NCBI RefSeq assembly: GCF_001267925.1
Contig: NZ_CP011409.1
Coordinates: forward strand, 4,340,001 to 4,404,000
Length of the DNA: 64,000 bases
DNA from: Herbaspirillum hiltneri N3
Lineage (GTDB): Bacteria; Pseudomonadota; Gammaproteobacteria; Burkholderiales; Burkholderiaceae_D
Direction: 5' to 3'
The position numbers and the translations under genes were made by a program. How positions within the stretch are numbered: the first letter of the stretch is position 1; every line of letters begins with the position of its first letter. Shown here piece by piece: positions 27,356 through 33,572 of the stretch. A model generated the notes under the pieces. That model had not been told where the DNA came from, made no database searches, and saw only the letters and a list, made by a program, of their open reading frames with translations.

Positions 27356-28552
27356 ATGTCAGGTTTGCGTCTACCAGCCATTGTCCTTGAGTTCGTCGCA
27401 CAACAGTTGATAAAACCTGTTCCTCTACAACGGACTGGTTGGCGCGATATTTGGCAATCAATCAAAGCAAAGGGATGGGCTGACATTCCAATGATGGAAG
27501 CGCTCTTCGAGGCATTCGATGATCGACTCTACAAAATGAATTTGATCGAGTTGGCAAAGGCACTGGAGTTGCCTCTAGAATATGTGTTCTACCGGCCGCG
27601 TTACAAACGTTCAGAACCCAGCGGCACGATACATATGAGTGCCGTCAATGTCGCTGGCTTAGCAATCTATTTGGAGCACTTCGGCTTCAACATGTTGGTT
27701 CAGCCTCTAGTGAATGATCTACTCCCAGCTATTCGGAGATTGCAGCAATTAACGGTTGCCGAACTTTGTATATACCAATATGCATCTGATCGTCAAAGAA
27801 CGAGGTTTCTTCTACGAAGTGCCCAGCAGAGTACTCCGCCAAGTCATCCGGATGAAGAAAAACGATTGCACACTCCAAATGGCTACTGCGTCCAAATAAC
27901 GACCAATGATTCTAGGACGCAAAAAATTGAAATCTCCGGGCCTAAATGGAAGCTGCCGAAGCCCAAAGTGGAAGTTAACTGCGATATATGTGGCACGAGT
28001 TATTTTTCAGGTGATCCGGACGAAGAAGGAGGTCATCGCCGTTATCACAAACAAATATTATCGGTGTTGCAGCCAAAACCTGAGCGCCGGCTACTTGCCG
28101 ATAATGCTGGACCTTCGATCATTCGCATTACGGCCAACTCTCCGCTATGGATGCACCAAGCCATTTATGATCGTGCCCGAGCATTCAAAAGGGAAATGGG
28201 TTTTGATTTTGTACAGTGGACACTGACGAAGAATCTGCGTGATCGCGATGCCAATGCAGACGGATATCTATTCATTTCTCCCGAAGGTACCATTGAAGGT
28301 GCCTGCTCTTTTCGCTCGGAAGCGAAAGAAAATACCATCTGCTGGTCACTTGACTGGGTATGGATTCGGCCAGAAAAACGGCGTCAAGGGATCGTGGAGT
28401 CTCATTGGCCCAGATTTTTGGCGACTTACGGCGATTTTTGGGTTGAGCATCCAATTTCAGACGCAATGATGTCTTTTCTCTTGGAACATGCATCACATCA
28501 GCAGCGCATTGCAATGGAGATCCACGCTTCGGAGGGGATCGATGGACGATAG
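27356..28552 (+). CDS. Bacterial Eco1/ESCO-like protein: C2H2 zinc finger plus GNAT acetyltransferase
   Basis: A 398-residue protein in three parts. The first 195 residues are mostly helical and unrecognised. A C2H2 finger follows, CDICGTSYFSGDPDEEGG then HRRYH, with the Cys-x2-Cys and spaced His residues and the acidic Asp-Pro-Asp-Glu of the eukaryotic cohesin acetyltransferases Eco1/ESCO1/ESCO2. The C-terminal GNAT domain has WIRPEKRRQGIVESHW (acetyl-CoA loop RRQGI), and FWVEHPISDAMMSFLLEH, which parallels the ESCO segment around its conserved Ser-Asp-Pro. The order finger-linker-GNAT equals that of Eco1. It overlaps the next gene by 11 bases. Target unknown; an SMC-type or DNA-bound protein is a guess. 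Confidence 0.7.
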   Translation: MSGLRLPAIVLEFVAQQLIKPVPLQRTGWRDIWQSIKAKGWADIPMMEALFEAFDDRLYKMNLIELAKALELPLEYVFYRPRYKRSEPSGTIHMSAVNVAGLAIYLEHFGFNMLVQPLVNDLLPAIRRLQQLTVAELCIYQYASDRQRTRFLLRSAQQSTPPSHPDEEKRLHTPNGYCVQITTNDSRTQKIEISGPKWKLPKPKVEVNCDICGTSYFSGDPDEEGGHRRYHKQILSVLQPKPERRLLADNAGPSIIRITANSPLWMHQAIYDRARAFKREMGFDFVQWTLTKNLRDRDANADGYLFISPEGTIEGACSFRSEAKENTICWSLDWVWIRPEKRRQGIVESHWPRFLATYGDFWVEHPISDAMMSFLLEHASHQQRIAMEIHASEGIDGR

Positions 28553-29546
28553 ATACGTTTTCTTTTACAGAGTCGAAAATACGATCAAGGAACTTGTAGC
28601 TAAAAAGAACAGAAATCCACAAAAGCCAGTTAACCAGCACTTCGTGCCAGTAACTTATCAAGAGCGATTTCGCGGAAAAGATGGCGCTCTGTGGGCTTAT
28701 ATCTTTAAGCTCGGCCGTATTGTTAATGATGCCCAGCCTCGCAAAATGGGATGGATTTCGGACCTTTACACTTTGCCGAATGAACAAGGCGCCCCTGACT
28801 ATCAGGTGGAGCACTTCTTCACTGTTGTGGAGGAAATGTCTACACCTGCGATAAAACGGGTACTGAATGGAGATGAGATAACTGAGGAGGATCGGTTCTG
28901 GCTGTGCTTCTTTTGGGGCGCGGCATTCTGTCGCTCTTATGACATGATCCGCTCTTATCAGGCTCTTTTTGCGGATCTCCATAAACAGGAACTTCGAAGC
29001 CAGGTTTCATCGCTCGAAGCGGCAAAGCGTCTGCTCGAGGATGGTCCTAATGACGATGGGCTTACAGCGGAAGAGCTATTTACATACGTGCATTCCGACG
29101 AATACGAAATTGAGTACGGATCACACTCTGTACTGCCAGCTGTTTTAAGGCTGATGCCGATGATTTGTCATTTTTTATGGCAGTCCCGTATCACCATTCT
29201 GCTGGCGCCGGAAGGTGAGCCATTCGTAACAGGTGACAGCCCAGTGGTACTTTTTCCGACACATAAACGTGGCCAAACTGGCTTCAAACTATCCACTCGA
29301 GCCATGCCTCTTAGCTCCGACGTGTGTCTTATTTCTACCCCCAGAATGTCCGGAGTGGAAAAGCACATGGCTCCTGAGGAACAAGTCCGTGCCATAAACC
29401 TACTGATTGCTTCTTCAGCTCACCAATTCATCCTGGGCAGTAGCAAGGATTTAATCTCAAGCCTTGCTACTGCGACAAATGCAGGTCAGAGAGTTTGGAA
29501 ATCTTTGTTTCAGGTCTCTGAAGATATGGGCATTCGGCCTCGTTGA
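28542..29546 (+). CDS. DUF4238 family protein
   Basis: Start chosen at the ATG at 28542, five bases after GGAGGGG and within the end of the preceding gene; this gives 334 residues beginning MDDRYVFFYR. The family signature is visible: KPVNQHFVPVTYQERFRG near the N terminus (the conserved QHxVPxxYLRxF region) and EPFVTGDSPVVLFP in the middle. DUF4238 proteins are often found in defence islands and are suspected nucleases or effectors, but no activity is established. Translational overlap ties it to the ESCO-like gene. Confidence 0.75.
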   Translation: MDDRYVFFYRVENTIKELVAKKNRNPQKPVNQHFVPVTYQERFRGKDGALWAYIFKLGRIVNDAQPRKMGWISDLYTLPNEQGAPDYQVEHFFTVVEEMSTPAIKRVLNGDEITEEDRFWLCFFWGAAFCRSYDMIRSYQALFADLHKQELRSQVSSLEAAKRLLEDGPNDDGLTAEELFTYVHSDEYEIEYGSHSVLPAVLRLMPMICHFLWQSRITILLAPEGEPFVTGDSPVVLFPTHKRGQTGFKLSTRAMPLSSDVCLISTPRMSGVEKHMAPEEQVRAINLLIASSAHQFILGSSKDLISSLATATNAGQRVWKSLFQVSEDMGIRPR

Positions 29547-29650
29547 GGGAAATGCGTATGGCTATGCCTCTATACTATCGGCAATCTCCACTGCATCGTG
29601 GCAAAGTCTTGCTGCTATTGTCTTTCTAGGATTTTTTGCGACAATCTTAG

Positions 29651-29821
29651 CTATCGTCCCGAGACAACCCACGCTGCAAATATTACTGGCGGGACTAACC
29701 ATCCAATCACGCGCGCCGCGAACTCGCCGACATTCAATTTTTCGCTTAAAACAATATAAAAAAACAGGCCGGCGAAAAACCATATTGGAATTGCCGACAA
29801 CCAAATCAGTATCTTCAGCAC
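29651..29821 (-). CDS. Small two-segment membrane protein
   Basis: I choose the GTG at 29821, 8 bases after a strong GGAGGAGG ribosome site; an upstream TTG would add 8 residues. The 56-residue product has two hydrophobic stretches (about 2-24 and 36-54) separated by a short charged loop (LSEKLNVGEF). It is the last gene of a three-gene operon headed by an ADP-ribosyltransferase-like gene. It may be an immunity or membrane-targeting partner, which is inference. Confidence 0.55.
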   Translation of the reverse strand: MLKILIWLSAIPIWFFAGLFFYIVLSEKLNVGEFAARVIGWLVPPVIFAAWVVSGR

Positions 29822-29841
29822 AGAGAGTTCCTCCTCCGTAT

Positions 29842-30027
29842 TCAATTGGCTTTACCATTGCATTCTGCTTCAGTGTGCCAGCCCGTCCGGTCAGCAACTT
29901 CGCACTCTAACTCGGTTTTCCCTGTCCACCTGTCGCTTCGAATTGCCCCATTCCCGGAGAACTCGTACCGAAACAGGACCGCAATGATAACAGTTGCAAA
30001 TACGATGGCACCCGCCAATAGTTTCAC
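29842..30027 (-). CDS. Small single-pass membrane protein
   Basis: GTG start at 30027, six bases after GAGGGGG. The 61-residue product has one membrane segment (VKLLAGAIVFATVIIAVLF) and a hydrophilic tail with two Cys (LECEVADRTGWHTEAEC) that could form a disulphide outside the membrane. It lies between the ADP-ribosyltransferase-like gene and a second tiny membrane protein, with 29- and 20-base gaps. Unknown function. Confidence 0.5.
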   Translation of the reverse strand: MKLLAGAIVFATVIIAVLFRYEFSGNGAIRSDRWTGKTELECEVADRTGWHTEAECNGKAN

Positions 30028-30056
30028 GGAATTCCCCCTCATCTACCCAACGTCAT

Positions 30057-30521
30057 TCAAGGATGCTGCAAGAGCCTCTTTGCGACAACGCTCCCGTCAC
30101 TTGTAACCTCGTACTTGTCCACCAAGACTGAATCCGGAAGCGCTTGACCATCAAGCGGGATCAGAGTTACCTCTTGTTCCTGTGGCTCGGCGGCGTCTTT
30201 GAATTCCCACGCAGCTATATTAGCGTCAGCGAGTTTTTCTTCGTCAATTACGTACACAAATCCATCTTCGACGCCATCGCCCGTTGCGAACCGGATAGCA
30301 ACTTTCTCAGAGCGCGACGTGGAAACTCCACATCCCCCGTAAAGACCTGTATTCAACTGGTGCGCGCGAGCAGTATTGGACTGCGCCGGCCCAGCAACTA
30401 TGGTTCCATCCATCTTCCACCGCCCGTCGTACTGCGCCATAACTTCGACGAGTGTACCCTTCGGAAGTAACTTCCCGTCGTTCGCAGCGTCAGTCTTTTT
30501 GTCCACTCCACGGTAAAGCAT
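30057..30521 (-). CDS. Mono-ADP-ribosyltransferase-like protein
   Basis: A 154-residue protein with the three marks of R-S-E class ADP-ribosyltransferases. There is an N-terminal Arg in MLYRGVD, a Ser-Thr-Ser strand in GCGVSTSRSEKVAIRFA, and a late Glu-x-Glu in PQEQEVTLIP. The segment FVYVIDEEKLADANIAAWEF also fits the cholera/pertussis toxin fold. It lacks a signal peptide and is about the size of the bare catalytic domain. It may modify a host or phage protein or RNA. Ribosome site AAGGAAGAG directly precedes ATG. It heads the operon with two small membrane proteins. Confidence 0.65.
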   Translation of the reverse strand: MLYRGVDKKTDAANDGKLLPKGTLVEVMAQYDGRWKMDGTIVAGPAQSNTARAHQLNTGLYGGCGVSTSRSEKVAIRFATGDGVEDGFVYVIDEEKLADANIAAWEFKDAAEPQEQEVTLIPLDGQALPDSVLVDKYEVTSDGSVVAKRLLQHP

Positions 30522-30585
30522 CTCTTCCTTTATTTGTTGAGTTGTTACTGGTGAATTGTATCGAGTTTAAGGTCATATTATTGAA

Positions 30586-30779
30586 TGCAGTTGGATAGCA
30601 AAATAGGCGAGGCTGAGGGGGCGCGTCTGATTTGCAATTCGCTGGCGATGTTAGCTGCAAATCAGTGGCGCATTAGAAATGCAATTGGATGAAGCATTTG
30701 GCATGTAAAAAGATGGTGCGATTGAAGTGCTACTTAGTGGCGCGGTTATAACGCAATTGACTGGCGCGGCAGCTGCACA
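30586..30779. repeat. Array of eight 23-24 bp direct repeats
   Basis: Units start at 30586, 30610, 30633, 30656, 30680, 30704, 30728 and 30752, almost exactly 24 bases apart. The shared core is TGCAAnTnnnTGGCGC; units 30633, 30656, 30728 and 30752 fit best, 30610 only in its TGGCGCG-like half. The array ends GCACA at 30779, so on the minus strand it opens with TGTGCAG, like the TGT ends of Tn7-like, Mu-like and IS21-type elements whose transposases bind spaced sites. No matching transposase lies next to it. It is an orphan end or a regulator-binding array. Confidence 0.7.
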
Positions 30780-31365
30780 TATTCACAATAACGGACTTCT
30801 GACGCTTCGTTCTGTCCAGTTAGCCGTCGCGCTGCCCAGCTCGTTCCGGTTTGAGTGTCCTACTCAAACTGAACTGAGTGTCCACGAGCCGCTGAAATAT
30901 GCAGACTCATGCCTTTACACCTCAACGGCTCTTTACGAATGGCTCAAGAGAGTTCGTGTTTGGCGGGTTATTTTTATCGTTGTGCCGATCATTGCCGGGA
31001 CATTCGCCAGCGCTCGTATCTTGGTCCGGGACCCCGCATACGACTGGTTAATCGCAATTAGCGCCATGGTGGCCGGACTGTTTCCTGCGATATTTAAGGC
31101 ATTGGAACTCGACATTAGTTTGAAAACGATTGCCGATAGTGCCCACCGTTTTAAAGTACTTCAAGATAGGTTTCGGCAGGCCGCAAAGATTAAAGCTAAC
31201 GATTCGTTCGATACTCTGGAAGAGGAGTTTCATGCCCTCATGGATCGAATGGATGACGCGCGCACTTCCAGTCCTCCTGTTCCAGATGGATATTTCAAGA
31301 AAGCTCAGAAGAAGATTAAGTCAGGAGCTTATGATTTCGACCTAGATGGAAACGTGCCCAAATAA
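30727..31365 (+). CDS. SLATT-like two-membrane-segment effector
   Basis: The frame opens with GTG inside the repeat array, but the recognisable domain begins only near codon 58 (KYADSCLYTSTALYEWLKRV), so the start is uncertain and the gene may be 5'-truncated. Two membrane helices (VWRVIFIVVPIIAGTFASA and YDWLIAISAMVAGLFPAIF) are followed by a cytosolic helix DSAHRFKVLQDRFRQAAKI. This is the layout of SLATT domains, predicted pore-forming effectors of nucleotide-signalling defence systems. No cyclase or SLOG sensor gene is adjacent. Confidence 0.55.
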   Translation: MLLSGAVITQLTGAAAAHIHNNGLLTLRSVQLAVALPSSFRFECPTQTELSVHEPLKYADSCLYTSTALYEWLKRVRVWRVIFIVVPIIAGTFASARILVRDPAYDWLIAISAMVAGLFPAIFKALELDISLKTIADSAHRFKVLQDRFRQAAKIKANDSFDTLEEEFHALMDRMDDARTSSPPVPDGYFKKAQKKIKSGAYDFDLDGNVPK

Positions 31366-31380
31366 AGCGCGGGTGTTCAT

Positions 31381-31632
31381 TCAGGGTGAAAAGCGCTTAA
31401 GCAGATAGCGTTCGGAACCGACGGGTGGATCAAAGCGTGAACTTAGTACAGGTTTAGTTTTGCGACTACGCATCCGCCTGACTTGCTCTTCCGCTGCAAG
31501 CGCTCGCTCGCGATGCTGATGGGCATCGCGCAACAACATTGCTACCTTATGCCAGTAGACGGCTCCAAGGTCACCGTCTTCTAATTCCATCTGACGTAAC
31601 TTCTCAAAAGCGATATTCAAGTCAATATCCAT
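31381..31632 (-). CDS. Hypothetical protein, 83 residues
   Basis: A short helical, charged protein (MDIDLNIAFEKLRQMELEDG start; Arg-rich second half with a likely coiled segment HQHRERALAAEEQVRRMRSR). It lies 64 bases downstream of another unknown gene in the same direction and ends 15 bases from the SLATT-like gene's stop. No family recognised. Confidence 0.45.
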   Translation of the reverse strand: MDIDLNIAFEKLRQMELEDGDLGAVYWHKVAMLLRDAHQHRERALAAEEQVRRMRSRKTKPVLSSRFDPPVGSERYLLKRFSP

Positions 31633-31696
31633 AGTGACCCCGATTAGCTTGATGGCAGCTATCTTCGAGCTGGAAGTACCTCATGCGGCCTCTTTT

Positions 31697-32146
31697 CTAT
31701 AAATAGACGTCTAAGCTCTCAACCACGGAAAGTAGGCGTTTTATGCGCTCTTGGCTCGTTTGCACCATGTACCTTCTTTGGCATTCATCGACAAACTCCC
31801 GTGTTTCATACGGCATGCCGGCGAGAACCTCCGCCGGCGACAATTCGTTGAGTTCATCGCATGCAACGGTCCAAAATACATGTATCTCGGCTCCCGGCTT
31901 TTCAGAAAAATAGGGCAAGATTTTTCTGATCAAGTAAGGCACTGGCCAAATAAATTGCCAAACAGGGAAGTCGGAGATGACATCCGCGCCGTGTTTTTGT
32001 ATCCCATATAAGCAATGAGCTTCGAGCGCGCCTAGGACGTCAGCATTGCTTCCCTGATTCTGCATACGCAAAATTAACTCACTAACAGCCCATCTTGAAA
32101 CAGGAAGTGTAGTGCGCACCTCTGGCGCTACGTATGGAATGCTCAT
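31697..32146 (-). CDS. Hypothetical protein, 149 residues
   Basis: An ATG-started frame giving MSIPYVAPEVRTTLPVSRWA, then a mixed helical body rich in aromatic residues (FPVWQFIWPVPYLIRKILPYF) and a C-terminal helix (SQERIKRLLSVVESLDVYL). It contains LNELSPAEVLAGM, which faintly recalls antitoxin-type helices, but I cannot assign a family. It is probably co-transcribed with the 83-residue gene downstream. Confidence 0.45.
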   Translation of the reverse strand: MSIPYVAPEVRTTLPVSRWAVSELILRMQNQGSNADVLGALEAHCLYGIQKHGADVISDFPVWQFIWPVPYLIRKILPYFSEKPGAEIHVFWTVACDELNELSPAEVLAGMPYETREFVDECQRRYMVQTSQERIKRLLSVVESLDVYL

Positions 32147-32283
32147 AGGAAGACCACGCTAGTAAACGCCTATTTCAGGTGCGGCCCCGATTACCCGCTG
32201 AAGGCATTCTGAATGCAAACTAGCCCAAAAGCCGACGCTGCAGGAAGGGCCATCGCCTCAAGCCAGAAACCGAAGCTGGCATT

Positions 32284-32660
32284 CTATTTCCAGAAGCGCT
32301 TATACAGTTTATAGGCGATGAAACCCCAAAATACAACGGAGCCGATTCCCGTAAGAACCTCCGTTATATCTTTGCTTTTAAATAGCTGCGCGACGAGCCC
32401 TACCGCAAAGATACTGCCGACGATCAACGTCACCAACCAGCCAAAGAAGCTCAGTTGGCCTCCCGTTTGATACATCACCCCACCACAGAAGGGACATAGA
32501 TGTTGCGTCGCCATGTACCGCAAAGCGCCAAGACCGGACGATAGTGCCATAGTTTTGGCGTGCATTGCCGACGGCAATGGGGGCATTCAATCTTATCCAA
32601 TGGAAATTCCCTTGTGATGGCGCCCTGAGATGGGTCGACAGACAATGCGCCCCTGCGCAT
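32284..32660 (-). pseudogene. Zinc-ribbon membrane protein gene with a frameshift
   Basis: Two frames together make one plausible protein. The first gives LDKIECPHCRRQCTPKLWHY and the second, after about 32520, gives RYMATQHLCPFCGG and two membrane segments ending KLYKRFWK. The two CxxC pairs would make a zinc ribbon. Loss of one G (TGGCGG read as TGCGG) explains the shift and would restore ALWRYMATQ. A shorter product could still start at ATG 32514 (76 residues). A sequencing error is an alternative. Confidence 0.5.
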
Positions 32661-32733
32661 GCTGGCAATTTCAAAGCAAAATGGGTCGTAAATACCGTGG
32701 TCGTTATTGCATTATAGAACGACGATATACGGC

Positions 32734-32979
32734 ATGCCAAGAGCCTCTTCTAAAGTCGATATCAATGGAGATCTCGTCGCCCTCGGAGCGGCGGTACGAC
32801 TTCATCGGAAGAATATTGGCCTCTCCCAGGAAGCACTCGCAGATCTCGCAAAGATTGATCGAAGTCACATGGGTAAAATTGAACGAGGTGAGCGCAATGT
32901 CAGCGTATTGAATGTCCTTCGCATTGCGCATGCACTGAACACCACATTGGCACAGCTGAGTCAGAGCGCCGACCTCTGA
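32734..32979 (+). CDS. XRE-family DNA-binding regulator
   Basis: Start taken at the ATG giving MPRASSKVDINGDL; an upstream TTG is possible. The 81-residue protein is essentially one helix-turn-helix domain: GAAVRLHRKNIGLSQEALAD, then KIDRSHMGKIERGERNVSV. It is the size of a phage- or plasmid-type repressor. The long untranslated stretch after it holds two inverted repeats that could be its operators. It might control the downstream 64-residue protein and peptidase genes. Confidence 0.8.
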   Translation: MPRASSKVDINGDLVALGAAVRLHRKNIGLSQEALADLAKIDRSHMGKIERGERNVSVLNVLRIAHALNTTLAQLSQSADL

Positions 32980-33335
32980 CAAGAATTCCTCGCCACCTAT
33001 AGCCAAAAAGTCCTCGATAGATAATATCTATTAAATTCTTCCGCGCTCAATTTGCGCTCGAACTCGTCGCTGTTTAAAAGCCACTTATGCGCAGACAACG
33101 TAGAAACAGAGTACAAAAAAGAGCATAAATTTATTTGTCATCTCGAGAACTATTAAGCTATATTGAATTTACGCAACGTAAAAAGCGTTGTGTAACAAGG
33201 GGATAGCCGTTGTAGCTGACGTTATCGTATATAATTTTCAGCTTAATTTTTGAACTCGATCCAATAAGGGTCAGTCGAAATTACTGTCGATACGCTATCG
33301 ACGACGACTAAAATGGTATGTCAGGAGAAAGAGTC
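32980..33335. other. AT-rich intergenic stretch with inverted repeats and a -10 element
   Basis: 356 bases without a gene. It contains an imperfect 10-base inverted repeat (33169-33178 with 33186-33195), a perfect TATAAT at 33230-33235 and the perfect inverted repeat at 33286-33302. It has the look of a regulated promoter region for the gene at 33336. Confidence 0.5.
33286..33302. promoter_or_regulatory. Perfect inverted repeat, candidate operator
   Basis: GTCGATA-CGC-TATCGAC, seven matched bases on each side of a three-base centre. It lies 51 bases downstream of a TATAAT and 34 bases upstream of the 64-residue gene's start. Its size suits a dimeric regulator such as the nearby XRE protein. 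Confidence 0.45.
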
Positions 33336-33530
33336 ATGAGATCAGATACCGCACTCGGCTTATTCGTGTTGGAAGCAGCGCGTGGTAATGAAAAGAAACA
33401 TGTATTCACCGCTGACCAAGCACAAACAGTACGCGAACAACTGTCCGAAACGATGAATAAAAAAGTAGAAGAAATTCGCTCGAAACAGCGTCGCGCGCTC
33501 GAAGAGAGCGCGACTGTGACGATATTCTAA
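33336..33530 (+). CDS. Small charged protein ahead of the cysteine peptidase
   Basis: A 64-residue protein starting MRSDTALGLFVLEAARGNEK, with an AGGAG ribosome site ten bases upstream; an ATG 18 bases earlier overlaps that site. The second half is a long charged helix (AQTVREQLSETMNKKVEEIR). Its stop codon is 16 bases from the terminator hairpin preceding the peptidase gene. The pairing suggests a substrate, inhibitor or antitoxin of the peptidase, but there is no homology to show it. Confidence 0.6.
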   Translation: MRSDTALGLFVLEAARGNEKKHVFTADQAQTVREQLSETMNKKVEEIRSKQRRALEESATVTIF

Positions 33531-33546
33531 AATCGTTTTAATATGG

Positions 33547-33572
33547 AAGCCGCCTCATCAGGCGGCTTTTTT
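33547..33572 (+). terminator. Intrinsic terminator directly before the peptidase start
   Basis: An 8-base perfect stem (33547-33554 with 33561-33568), loop TCATCA, and six T ending at 33572. The ATG of the peptidase gene begins at the next base. Transcripts of the 64-residue gene should mostly end here, with read-through supplying the peptidase. Confidence 0.85.

Noticed and set aside
30586-30779. CRISPR array
   Set aside because: The units are contiguous and degenerate, with no constant repeat alternating with unique spacers, and there are no cas genes in the window. For the same reason the Tn7-like element is not a CRISPR-associated transposon.
32704-33006. A 100-codon minus-strand frame
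   Set aside because: It is antisense to the XRE regulator, which has a clear helix-turn-helix.
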